Assembly (NCBI RefSeq): GCF_002743055.1
Contig: NZ_PDYM01000034.1
Span: 1-32,043, forward strand
Direction: 5' to 3'
DNA length: 32,043 nucleotides
Source of the DNA: Sporosarcina sp. P13
Lineage (GTDB): Bacteria > Bacillota > Bacilli > Bacillales_A > Planococcaceae
Part shown: positions 16,124 through 24,346 of the stretch, piece by piece
Layout: every line of letters begins with the position of its first letter
Numbering within the stretch: the first letter of the stretch is position 1
Made by a program: the position numbers and the translations under genes
Notes under the pieces: model-generated
Database searches by the model: none
Told to the model about the DNA's origin: nothing
What the model saw: the letters and a program-made list of their open reading frames with translations, nothing else

Positions 16124-16816
16124 ATGCATTTAGACATACAATTGTCCATTGATGAAGCGCTTAAACATGTTAAGTCTGACCAAACTTTGATGGTTGGTGG
16201 GTTTGGTTTAGTTGGAAGTCCGCTATCAATCATTGAACATTTAACTAAACATGATGTTTCTGGACTGACAGTCATTAGTAATAATGTTGGGGAAGCTGGA
16301 GAAGGACTCGGCATTTTATTGAGACAGGGGAAGTTAAAGAAGGCAATTGGCTCTTATTTTACAAGTAATCGTGATGTTGCAAAGTATTATAATGAAGGGA
16401 AACTTGAGTTAGAACTATTACCACAAGGGACACTATCTGAAGCGATTAGGGCAGGGGGAGCGGGGATCGGTGGTTTTTATACGAAAACGGCTGTAGGTAC
16501 TAATTTAGCAAAAGGGAAAGAAACAAAGGAAATCAATGGTGAAACTTATCTGTTGCAAGAGGCGTTAAAAGCTGATGTAGCGATTATAAAAGCTTGGAAA
16601 GCGGATCGATTAGGTAATTTAGTTTATTATAAAACGGCTAGAAATTTCAATCCTAATATGGCAACGGCAGCGGCTTATGTCATTGCAGAAGTAGATGAAA
16701 TCGTTGACGTAGGAGAACTATCTCCAGATGAAATAGCTACACCACATTTATATGTGGATGCGATAGTAAAAAGCGAATTGACATTAACAAAGGATGGAGT
16801 GAAGAATATTGGGTAA
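16124..16816 (+). CDS. pcaI: 3-Oxoadipate CoA-transferase subunit A
   Basis: This 230-residue alpha subunit of a family I CoA-transferase, with PcaJ, moves CoA from succinyl-CoA to 3-oxoadipate. The glycine-rich MVGGFGLVGSP near residue 23 and NNVGEAGEGLGILL are typical, as is GGAGIGGFYTKTAVGT. It could be mistaken for the SCOT or acetoacetate subunits; the operon decides for PcaI. It overlaps pcaJ by eight bases, as expected for subunits made in equal amounts. GAAGAGGTGAAGAG precedes the ATG. Confidence 0.88.
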   Translation: MHLDIQLSIDEALKHVKSDQTLMVGGFGLVGSPLSIIEHLTKHDVSGLTVISNNVGEAGEGLGILLRQGKLKKAIGSYFTSNRDVAKYYNEGKLELELLPQGTLSEAIRAGGAGIGGFYTKTAVGTNLAKGKETKEINGETYLLQEALKADVAIIKAWKADRLGNLVYYKTARNFNPNMATAAAYVIAEVDEIVDVGELSPDEIATPHLYVDAIVKSELTLTKDGVKNIG

Positions 16817-17462
16817 TAGTAGAGAGCTAATAGCAAAACGCGCTGCCGATGAACTTGAACCTCATTCGTTTGTTAATTTGGGAATCGGAATTCCGACATT
16901 GGTTGCAAATTATATTGATGATAAGTTATACACTTTACATACAGAAAATGGCCTATTAGGTGTTACATCTGTTGAGGAAGATGCTATCGATCCGCTTATT
17001 GTCAATGCTGGTAAACTACCTGTTGGAGAGGCACTGGGTGCTTCTTATTTTAGTAGTGCTGATTCTTTTGCGATGATTCGTGGGGGACACATTGACGTTG
17101 CAATTCTCGGTGCTTTGCAAATTGACTCAAAAGGAAGAATTGCGAACTGGGCAATACCAGGAAAAGATATTATCGGTGTTGGTGGTGCAATGGATTTACT
17201 CGAAGGTGCGAAAAAGATTATTATTACAACGAATCATGTGGCAAATGACGGAAGACCTAAACTTGTTGATGAATGTACATTCCCAATTACATCTGAACGT
17301 GTAGCTGAGACGATTATCACAGACTTGGCGGTATTTAAATGGCAAGGGGAGCATTACGAACTAGTTGAATTAATGGGTGATAGCACGATAGAAGATGTAC
17401 AAGCTAATACAACTGCGTTTTATACCATTTGTAATGAATTATTACAGGAGGGGAAAGTATGA
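16809..17462 (+). CDS. pcaJ: 3-Oxoadipate CoA-transferase subunit B
   Basis: This 217-residue beta subunit carries the catalytic glutamate that forms the CoA thioester intermediate, Glu46 in HTENGLLGV. NLGIGIPTLVANYI at the start and RGGHIDVAILGALQID are family signatures. The start is TTG at 16809, with GGAGTGAAG upstream inside pcaI; no ATG fits. It overlaps pcaI by eight bases and pcaF by four. Confidence 0.88.
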   Translation: MGNSRELIAKRAADELEPHSFVNLGIGIPTLVANYIDDKLYTLHTENGLLGVTSVEEDAIDPLIVNAGKLPVGEALGASYFSSADSFAMIRGGHIDVAILGALQIDSKGRIANWAIPGKDIIGVGGAMDLLEGAKKIIITTNHVANDGRPKLVDECTFPITSERVAETIITDLAVFKWQGEHYELVELMGDSTIEDVQANTTAFYTICNELLQEGKV

Positions 17463-18664
17463 AACGTGAAGTCGTTATCGTTGATGCAGTTCGAACACCA
17501 ATTGGTAGATATAAGGGACAATTCAAGTCTGTCCGTCCAGATGATTTGGCAGCACTTGTTATTAAAGCATTAGTCGAACGGAATCCTGAAATTTCTCCTG
17601 AACTTATTGATGATGTCATTATGGGGAATGCCAACGGTGCAGGAGAAGATAATCGTAATGTAGCTAGAATGTCTTTACTACTCGCAGGATTACCTGAGAA
17701 TGTGAGTGGTACAACTGTAAACCGTCTATGTGGTTCTAGTTTAGATGCTGTAAGTTTAGGCGCGCGTTCTATTTTATCGGGCGAATGTGACGTGATTATT
17801 GCAGGGGGAACGGAAAGTATGACACGTGCACCTTTTGTAATGGGCAAGCCTGAAAGTGATTATCCACGCGGAGATATAGGGTTGGTTGATACGACGATGG
17901 GCTGGCGTTTTAAAAACCCCGAACTGGATCGTATGTACGGTACGGAAACAATGCCACAAACTGCAGAAAACGTCGCATTGCAATGCAATATTTCACGGAC
18001 AGACCAAGATGCTTTCGCGTATCGAAGTCAACAGCTGGCAAAGAAAGCGATGGAGTCGGGTCGATTTAAAGATGAAATCATTCCAGTAACGATTAAGGAT
18101 CGTAAAGGTGTAGAAACAATCATAGATACAGATGAACACCCACGTCCTGATACAACAATAGAGAAGTTAAGCAAATTACGTCCTTTATTCAACGATGGTA
18201 CTGTTACGGCAGGAAATGCGAGTGGTATAAATGACGGTGCTTCAGGTGTTTTGTTAATGAGTGCTGAAATGGCCAAGGAGCTTAATTTAACACCGCTCGT
18301 TAAATTCGTAGGTTCTGCGACAGCTGGATTGGCTCCTTCTGTCATGGGACTTGGTCCGATTTATTCAACGAAGAAGTTGATGGAAAAACACAATATTACA
18401 GCTGCCGATTTTGATTTGGTGGAAATTAATGAAGCATTTGCCTCACAATCTTTGGAATGTGTGAAGCAACTTGACTTAGATATTGAAAAAGTAAATGTAA
18501 ACGGCGGCGCAATTGCATTAGGGCATCCACTTGGGGCAAGTGGGACGCGAATTTTAACGACTCTCATTTATGAGATGAAAAAAAGGGATGCGAAGCTAGG
18601 GTTGGCTTCTATGTGTATAGGTGTAGGCCAAGGAATTTCTGTTGTCGTTGAAAATATTAAATGA
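17459..18664 (+). CDS. pcaF: 3-Oxoadipyl-CoA thiolase
   Basis: This 401-residue thiolase splits 3-oxoadipyl-CoA into succinyl-CoA and acetyl-CoA, the last step of the pathway. Acyl-accepting Cys91 lies in VNRLCGSSLDAV, the His in NEAFASQS and GHPLGASGTR, and the second Cys in SMCIGVGQG. RYKGQFKSVRPDDLAA and DRMYGTETMPQTAENVA look more like PcaF than like acetoacetyl-CoA thiolases. Sequence alone cannot exclude a broader thiolase, but the position at the end of the operon supports PcaF. Translation is coupled to pcaJ (ATGA), and a terminator follows. Confidence 0.9.
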   Translation: MKREVVIVDAVRTPIGRYKGQFKSVRPDDLAALVIKALVERNPEISPELIDDVIMGNANGAGEDNRNVARMSLLLAGLPENVSGTTVNRLCGSSLDAVSLGARSILSGECDVIIAGGTESMTRAPFVMGKPESDYPRGDIGLVDTTMGWRFKNPELDRMYGTETMPQTAENVALQCNISRTDQDAFAYRSQQLAKKAMESGRFKDEIIPVTIKDRKGVETIIDTDEHPRPDTTIEKLSKLRPLFNDGTVTAGNASGINDGASGVLLMSAEMAKELNLTPLVKFVGSATAGLAPSVMGLGPIYSTKKLMEKHNITAADFDLVEINEAFASQSLECVKQLDLDIEKVNVNGGAIALGHPLGASGTRILTTLIYEMKKRDAKLGLASMCIGVGQGISVVVENIK

Positions 18665-18673
18665 TTAGTGAAA

Positions 18674-18712
18674 AATGGTGATGTATGCAAAAACAATACA
18701 TCACCATTTTTT
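18674..18712 (+). terminator. Terminator of the cat/pca operon
   Basis: AATGGTGATGTAT (18674-18686) pairs perfectly with ATACATCACCATT (18696-18708) around a 9-base loop, and T residues follow. It ends the catB-pcaF transcript. Confidence 0.9.
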
Positions 18713-18746
18713 CTTAATGATAAAAGAGGTTTTTTTACAACTTTTT

Positions 18747-18760
18747 TGAAAGCGATTACA
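18747..18760. promoter_or_regulatory. cre-like box before the first V4R regulator
   Basis: TGAAAGCGATTACA matches the CcpA site TGWAARCGYTWWCW at 13 of 14 positions. It lies about 90 bases before the regulator's start. Close by, CACTA (18775-18779) and TAGTG (18789-18793) form a 19-base imperfect dyad that could be the regulator's own site. Confidence 0.55.
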
Positions 18761-18851
18761 TACCGTGTTTGTTTCACTACAGTAAATATAGTGTGTGAAA
18801 AATAATATTCTTAGTAACTTAGATGTTTTTAAGATGGAAGGAGATATATTT

Positions 18852-20642
18852 ATGAAAGCAAATCAGTTATTGTTGCAAAACTTAATTGATATCAATCCTC
18901 GTACGGGGATTATTAAACTTCATGATAAGAGAATGGGCTTAATTTCTGTAGAGGCACTTGGAATATTGCGTAGTGATTTAATTAATACACTTGGTAAAGA
19001 ACGTGCAAAAGGATTTTTAATGCGTTATGGCTGGGCTTGTGGTATGCGGGCTGCTGAGTCGATTAAAAAAAAGTATGCTTGGGAATCTATAGAGGAACTG
19101 ATGGTGTCAGGTACGGTCATGCATACTTTAGAGGGAATTGTTACTGTAGAGCCCGACATATTGGAAATTAACGATGATCATTTATATTTTACGGGATACT
19201 GGAAAAATTCTTTTGAATTTACGAATCACATATCTGAAAATGAAGTAGGAAATGAAGCGATTTGCTGGACACTAATAGGTTATGCAAGTGGCTATTTAAC
19301 GAGTGCATTTGGTCAGGAAGTAGTAGTGTATGAGAAGTATTGCCGTGGCAAAGGAGACGCAGAGTGTTATTTTGTCGCTGAAACGGTAGCGCATTGTGAT
19401 CAAGCACATTTAACAGACTTACGTTATTATCAAAGCGAGTCAATGCAGTCCGTAATAGATGATATATATTCTGAAATTGAACAGTTAAATGAAAATATTA
19501 TTGAATCTGAGAAAGTTCAAAATCAGTTGACAGAACTATTTTTAGAGGATAAAGATATTAATGAAATTACACATGCGATCGGTAATGTTCTTGGTCGCAG
19601 TATCGTTATTGATCATTACGATGAAGTGTATTCATCGCATTTTGAAAGTGAAGAAGAGCAGTTAGCGTATAAGAAATTGAAAGCAAGTGGCGTCATAACA
19701 AATCGACAAAATGGTTTGTTTTTTGAATCATTTTTGATCAAAAATAATAAGGTGACACTTGGTAATCTAATGGTCATTGGAAAACAGAAGTTAAATCAAA
19801 GAGAACAAATGATTATTAATCGTGCTTTAATGGTTTTTACAATTCAAATGTACCATCAACGCAAGTTAACGGAATCACTTTGGAGTAAGAGAGAAGATTT
19901 TTTTGATGAAATGATTGATAACAAAATTATGGATGAAAGTATTTTAAATAGACAGGCGTCAATTTTTGGATTTAATATTAATGAACCTCATCGTATTATT
20001 GCCATTAAAGTGATACCGCAAAAGATGAAAGATAGGGTATTACGTTTTTTGACGAACAAATATCCCACATTTGATTTATTTTTAAAAGATAATTTTATTG
20101 TCGTCATTGTTACAAAGATTGAAGATCAAAATATTGAAGATATATCTGTTAAACTGTTGAATGAAATTAAAAAGAGTATACCGGATGTCATTTTACATAT
20201 AGGTTCTGGACGTTTAGTAGAATCTGTCTATAAGTTACGGGAAAGTTATATTGATGCTAAGCGAATTTGTGATTTTGTTCAGTTAACTTATCCAGTAAGC
20301 AGTAGACAGGCAACTTACAAGGATTTTGAAGGAATTATGATGTTCTTAAAAGGTACCGATCATGAGGAACTACTAAATTTTTATATGAAAACAATTGGTA
20401 CCCTAGTTGAATATGATGAAGAAAATTCAGGTAGTCTACTTATTACACTGAAATCTTATTTAGATAATAACGGTAACCTTCAACAAACAGCTGATGATTT
20501 ACATCTATCAATTGCAGGTCTACGTTATCGTATTGAAAAGATTGAGTCTTTAAGTGATATAGATTTAAAAACAGGATCGGGTCGATTTAATGGACAATTG
20601 GCTACAAGGATCTATTTTGGGTTAAAAGTAATGGGAAATTAA
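18852..20642 (+). CDS. XylR-N/V4R/PucR-type aromatic-responsive regulator
   Basis: This 596-residue protein starts at ATG 18852, eight bases after GGAAGGAG; the GTG at 18795 lacks such a site. Residues 1-110 resemble the XylR/DmpR sensor (VEALGILRSDLINTLGKERA). Residues 110-178 form a V4R domain with CWTLIGYASGYLTSAFG and the Cys set 138, 164 and 172 expected to bind zinc. A linker coiled coil and a CdaR-like region with the degenerate GGDEF signature (LHIGSGRLVESVYKLRESY) follow. The C-terminus is a PucR-type helix-turn-helix (NLQQTADDLHLSIAGLRYRI). There is no AAA+ domain, so it pairs a phenol sensor with a sigma-70-type activator output. The sulfatase or monooxygenase genes downstream are the likely targets. 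A paralogue lies at 29558. Confidence 0.85.
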   Translation: MKANQLLLQNLIDINPRTGIIKLHDKRMGLISVEALGILRSDLINTLGKERAKGFLMRYGWACGMRAAESIKKKYAWESIEELMVSGTVMHTLEGIVTVEPDILEINDDHLYFTGYWKNSFEFTNHISENEVGNEAICWTLIGYASGYLTSAFGQEVVVYEKYCRGKGDAECYFVAETVAHCDQAHLTDLRYYQSESMQSVIDDIYSEIEQLNENIIESEKVQNQLTELFLEDKDINEITHAIGNVLGRSIVIDHYDEVYSSHFESEEEQLAYKKLKASGVITNRQNGLFFESFLIKNNKVTLGNLMVIGKQKLNQREQMIINRALMVFTIQMYHQRKLTESLWSKREDFFDEMIDNKIMDESILNRQASIFGFNINEPHRIIAIKVIPQKMKDRVLRFLTNKYPTFDLFLKDNFIVVIVTKIEDQNIEDISVKLLNEIKKSIPDVILHIGSGRLVESVYKLRESYIDAKRICDFVQLTYPVSSRQATYKDFEGIMMFLKGTDHEELLNFYMKTIGTLVEYDEENSGSLLITLKSYLDNNGNLQQTADDLHLSIAGLRYRIEKIESLSDIDLKTGSGRFNGQLATRIYFGLKVMGN

Positions 20643-20651
20643 ATTGATTTC

Positions 20652-20683
20652 AAGACGAATCGATAATAGATTCGTCTTTTTTA
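20652..20683 (+). terminator. Terminator of the first V4R regulator
   Basis: AAGACGAATC (20652-20661) pairs with GATTCGTCTT (20669-20678) around a 7-base loop, followed by a T-run. The stem is identical to the one at 24145, after the FGE gene. Confidence 0.9.
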
Positions 20684-20775
20684 TTGATAGGTGTAAATGA
20701 TAATTCAGCAAAATATGTTTGAAAGGCTTCATATATTACTACTTTATTACGGTACAAAATATTCTGAATACAATG

Positions 20776-20793
20776 TAGTGTAGTTAGTGTAGT
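20776..20793. promoter_or_regulatory. Tandem 9-bp repeat before the arylsulfatase
   Basis: TAGTGTAGT occurs twice head to tail (20776-20784, 20785-20793), ending 28 bases before the start codon. TAGTG and its inverse also form the dyad before the first V4R regulator (18775-18793). It may be a binding site; no consensus promoter is obvious. Confidence 0.4.
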
Positions 20794-20821
20794 TTGAGTA
20801 TAAAAAAGGAGGTTGTAATCA

Positions 20822-23143
20822 TTGTTCAATAAGTCAAAACTGGATTACTCAACGTTTTTTAAAGTACTTGCTATCAGTTCCATGGTGGCTGTTGCAGCAG
20901 GATGTTCCCCTAAACTAGATGCACAAAGTTCAAGTGCAAATAGTGATAAACAGAATTTAAAAGTAGGAGAAAGGTCTACTGAGATAGAAACAGGGGATGT
21001 ACCATCTAAAACTAATATTGTTTATATGGTATTAGATGACTCAGGTTTTTCAGATTTGGGGAGTTTTGGGTCGGAAATTAAAACACCGAATTTGGACAAA
21101 CTTGCCAAGAACGGTCTTAGATACAATAACTTCAACGTAACACCTCTGTGCTCTCCGACAAGAGCATCATTGCTAACTGGTAGAAATCATCATACAGTAG
21201 GAATGGGGAGTGTAGCCAACTTCGACTATGGTCCTGAATTTCCAAATAAAAGAGGATCTATAAGACCTGAAGCTGGTACGATAGCTGAGGTGCTTTCCGA
21301 AAATGGGTATAATACGTATGCTCTTGGTAAATGGCATCTTTCACCGACATCTCAAGTAACACCTGCTGGTCCTTATAACAATTGGCCACTTGGAAAAGGA
21401 TTTAATCGTTTTTATGGCTTTCTAGAAGATTCAGCAGACCAATATCGTCCTGAGTTAACAGAAGACAATCATTCCATTCCGGTACCATCTAAAGAAGGTT
21501 ATCATTTTTCAAAGGATATCGTTGATAAATCAATACAATATGCAGTAGATAATATTTCGGTAGCTCCAGATAACCCTTTCTTTATGTATATGGCCTTTGG
21601 TGCGCAGCATCAGCCACACCAAGTTCCAGAAAAGTATATTGATATGTATAATGGTGTATATGATGAAGGTTGGGACGTTATTCGTCAAAAACGCTTTGAT
21701 AAGCAAAAAGCGTTAGGAATAATACCAAAGGATACTAAGCTTGCAACCACAAATCCGGGTGTAGATAAATGGGATGATTTATCAGAAGAAAATAAAAAAG
21801 CTTTTATACGTATGAAGCAAACGTATGCCGGATTTTTAACACATACCGATGAACAAGTGGGTCGATTCATGGACTTCCTAGAAGAAAAAGGTGAACTAGA
21901 CAATACGATGATTGTCTTTCTTTCAGACAATGGTGCAAGTGCAATCGGTGGTAAATTGGGGTCAGTAAATCAATCTATGGCGTATAACACTATTCCAGAA
22001 AACATTGACGATATACTTGATAATTATGAAGAAATGGGAGGTGAAAAAGCAGGAACAGATTATCCGGCTGGTTGGGGACAAGTGAGCAATACACCGTTCA
22101 AGTTCTATAAAAATAGTACTTATGCGGGTGGAACACATACACCGCTCATTATTAGTTGGCCAGCAGGCATTAAGGATAAAGGTGCAATTCGATCACAATA
22201 TGTTCATGTCAGTGATATAACAGCAACTGTTTACGATATGCTTGGTATCGAAGTACCAGAAACGATTAAAGGTGTCGAACAAATGCCGCTAAGTGGTACA
22301 AGTTTTGTTAAATCGTTTACTGATAGCAATGCAGAGTCTGCTAAAAAAACACAGTATTTTGAAGTTAGTGGACATCGTGCTATTTACAGTGAGGGATGGA
22401 GGGCACTAACAATGCATGTGAAGGGTGAACCGTTTGAAAATGACAAATGGGAGCTTTATCATGTAGATAAAGATTTTTCTGAAATGCATGATTTGGCGAA
22501 AGAAGAACCTAAAAAATTAGAGGAAATGAAAAAACTTTGGATGAAAGAAGCAGAAGAGAATGGTGTACTTCCACTATCTGATTTGTTTCTTGAAGCGTTT
22601 GCAAACGTAGCAGATGATTCGCCAAGAGCAAGGAGTTCATTTATCTACTACCCGGAAATGAGTCATTTAAGTGATTCTGCATCACCACCAATAATTAATC
22701 GATCTTACACTATAGATGTCCCAATTAAGCATAAAGGTCATGATGAAGGCGTACTACTTGCACTTGGAAACCATAAGAGTGGATACACCCTGTACATTAA
22801 AAATAATCAACTAGTATACGAGTACAATGCAGGATTTAAGAGATACAAAATTGTTTCTGATAAAAAGCTTGATGAAGGAGAACTTGTTATTCAATTTGCA
22901 TTCAATAAAACAGATGATTACGCAGGAATCGGTTCACTTTATGTTAATGATGAAAAGTATGCTGAATTAAAAATGGAGAAGACTTTACCTTATAAAACTG
23001 CGTTCGAGGGAATGGATATTGGAAAAGATCTGTTGTATCCAGTAAGCCCTGAGTATGCAGATCAAGGTGAATTTAATTATTCTGGGTATATTGAAAAAGT
23101 TGTTTTTAAATTAAAGAACGATCTATTAACAGCGGGGAAATAA
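20822..23143 (+). CDS. Lipoprotein arylsulfatase
   Basis: This 773-residue sulfatase cleaves aryl sulfate esters to a phenol and sulfate. The signal peptide has a lipobox AAGC with Cys28, so it should be a lipoprotein on the outer face of the membrane, after a linker to about residue 62. The catalytic domain has VLDDSGFSDLG (metal ligands Asp72, Asp73), the formylglycine site LCSPTRASLLTGR with Cys110, GKWHLS, FLSDNGA and GGTHTPLI. The Cys-type site needs the FGE encoded next. A beta-rich C-terminal domain (about 610-773) matches the long arylsulfatases of roughly 770 residues. TTG at 20822 follows AAAGGAGG. The true substrate is unknown; its place inside a catechol cluster suggests phenyl or substituted phenyl sulfates. 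Confidence 0.92.
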   Translation: MFNKSKLDYSTFFKVLAISSMVAVAAGCSPKLDAQSSSANSDKQNLKVGERSTEIETGDVPSKTNIVYMVLDDSGFSDLGSFGSEIKTPNLDKLAKNGLRYNNFNVTPLCSPTRASLLTGRNHHTVGMGSVANFDYGPEFPNKRGSIRPEAGTIAEVLSENGYNTYALGKWHLSPTSQVTPAGPYNNWPLGKGFNRFYGFLEDSADQYRPELTEDNHSIPVPSKEGYHFSKDIVDKSIQYAVDNISVAPDNPFFMYMAFGAQHQPHQVPEKYIDMYNGVYDEGWDVIRQKRFDKQKALGIIPKDTKLATTNPGVDKWDDLSEENKKAFIRMKQTYAGFLTHTDEQVGRFMDFLEEKGELDNTMIVFLSDNGASAIGGKLGSVNQSMAYNTIPENIDDILDNYEEMGGEKAGTDYPAGWGQVSNTPFKFYKNSTYAGGTHTPLIISWPAGIKDKGAIRSQYVHVSDITATVYDMLGIEVPETIKGVEQMPLSGTSFVKSFTDSNAESAKKTQYFEVSGHRAIYSEGWRALTMHVKGEPFENDKWELYHVDKDFSEMHDLAKEEPKKLEEMKKLWMKEAEENGVLPLSDLFLEAFANVADDSPRARSSFIYYPEMSHLSDSASPPIINRSYTIDVPIKHKGHDEGVLLALGNHKSGYTLYIKNNQLVYEYNAGFKRYKIVSDKKLDEGELVIQFAFNKTDDYAGIGSLYVNDEKYAELKMEKTLPYKTAFEGMDIGKDLLYPVSPEYADQGEFNYSGYIEKVVFKLKNDLLTAGK

Positions 23144-23171
23144 TAAAGTAGATGACTGGTGGCTGACTATT

Positions 23172-24134
23172 GTGATAAAAAAGTGTTGTCCTACTAGAGA
23201 CAAAACGCCAAAAGTATATGAGAATAAAAAGTTTGTGCCTAGTCCATTAAGTGTTCTGATGAAAAATCGCCGTCATTTTGAAAATATGATTGAGTTAACC
23301 GGTGGAGACTTTTTAATGGGGACTACAGATATCGAAGGTTTCATGGATGATGGTGAAGGTCCAGTGCGTCAAGTTCAACTCAAACCATTTTTACTAGATA
23401 AATACACTGTTAGTAATGCGCAATTTAAAGAGTTTGTAACAGCGACAGGTTATCGGACAGATGCTGAAAAATATGGTTGGTCATTTGTTTTTCATTTATT
23501 AGTATCCGATACAGTAAAGCGACAAGTACATCAAACCGTGCAACAAACACCTTGGTGGTTACAAGTTTTAGGTGCATGTTGGCATATGCCTGAAGGACTG
23601 GATTCATCTATCAGTAATCGAATGGATCACCCTGTCGTCCATGTATCTTGGAATGATGCGCAAGCCTATTGTAATTGGAGTGGTAGAAGGCTACCCACAG
23701 AAGCAGAGTGGGAATATGCTGCACGTGGAGGGCTTGTACAGAAAAAGTATCCATGGGGTAATAAATTGAAATATAAAGGTAAGCACAAGTGTAATATATG
23801 GCAGGGGGTATTCCCTTCCAAACATACAGACGGGAGCAAATTTACTGGTGCAATGCGCGTGGACGAGTATGCTCCTAACGATTACGGTTTTTATAATATG
23901 GTGGGTAATGTGTGGGAATGGTGCTCGGATTGGTTTTCAAACACACATCCTCCTAGTTCTTTAATTATAGACCCAACTGGTCCTCAAATTGGAACAGATA
24001 AGATTATCAAGGGCGGTAGTTATCTCTGTCATAAATCATATTGTAATCGATACAGGGTAGCAGCGAGATCACACAATACTTTAGATAGTTCGACAGGTCA
24101 TATGAGTTTTCGATGCGCAGCGGATATTGTATAG
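23172..24134 (+). CDS. Formylglycine-generating enzyme for the sulfatase
   Basis: This 320-residue FGE-sulfatase (SUMF1-type) protein oxidises the sulfatase active-site Cys to formylglycine using oxygen and copper. The fold signatures are present: GGDFLMGTTD, HPVVHVSWNDAQAYCNWSG, RRLPTEAEWEYAARGG, GFYNMVGNVWEWCSDWF and FRCA at the end. The catalytic Cys pair is Cys286 and Cys291 in GGSYLCHKSYCNRYR, with the same spacing as in the human enzyme. No signal peptide is seen, so it is cytosolic and must act before the sulfatase is exported. It lies 28 bases after the sulfatase stop, in one operon. The GTG start at 23172 has only a weak GGTGG site, so yield may depend on the upstream gene. Confidence 0.92.
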   Translation: MIKKCCPTRDKTPKVYENKKFVPSPLSVLMKNRRHFENMIELTGGDFLMGTTDIEGFMDDGEGPVRQVQLKPFLLDKYTVSNAQFKEFVTATGYRTDAEKYGWSFVFHLLVSDTVKRQVHQTVQQTPWWLQVLGACWHMPEGLDSSISNRMDHPVVHVSWNDAQAYCNWSGRRLPTEAEWEYAARGGLVQKKYPWGNKLKYKGKHKCNIWQGVFPSKHTDGSKFTGAMRVDEYAPNDYGFYNMVGNVWEWCSDWFSNTHPPSSLIIDPTGPQIGTDKIIKGGSYLCHKSYCNRYRVAARSHNTLDSSTGHMSFRCAADIV

Positions 24135-24144
24135 AAAAATATAG

Positions 24145-24178
24145 AAGACGAATCGCTTTCTGATTCGTCTTTTTTTTA
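24145..24178 (+). terminator. Terminator of the sulfatase-FGE operon
   Basis: AAGACGAATC (24145-24154) pairs with GATTCGTCTT (24162-24171) around a 7-base loop, with a run of nine or ten T. It has the same 10-bp stem as the terminator at 20652, so near-identical hairpins bracket the sulfatase-FGE unit. Confidence 0.92.
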
Positions 24179-24260
24179 TTATTAGCCTATATAGACCCCA
24201 GTGTTTAAAAGGAACAATCAAACCACTCCCGCAAAAACTGCTAGTCATTATTCATTTATT

Positions 24261-24325
24261 ACTGTTTATTTACAGTTACTAACATTAAATATTAAGTGTA
24301 ATATTCAGACTAGTAAGCGTTTGCA
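24261..24325. promoter_or_regulatory. Dyad and cre-like box before the monooxygenase
   Basis: ACTGT (24261-24265) and ACAGT (24272-24276) form a short spaced dyad that may bind a regulator. AGTAAGCGTTTGCA (24312-24325) agrees with the CcpA consensus at 12 of 14 positions and lies 21 bases before the start codon, where CcpA would block transcription. Confidence 0.45.
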
Positions 24326-24346
24326 ATAAAAAGAGGAGGTATATTT

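Noticed and set aside
18795..18851. GTG start 19 codons before the first V4R regulator start
   Set aside because: It has no ribosome binding site, while GGAAGGAG lies eight bases before the ATG at 18852.
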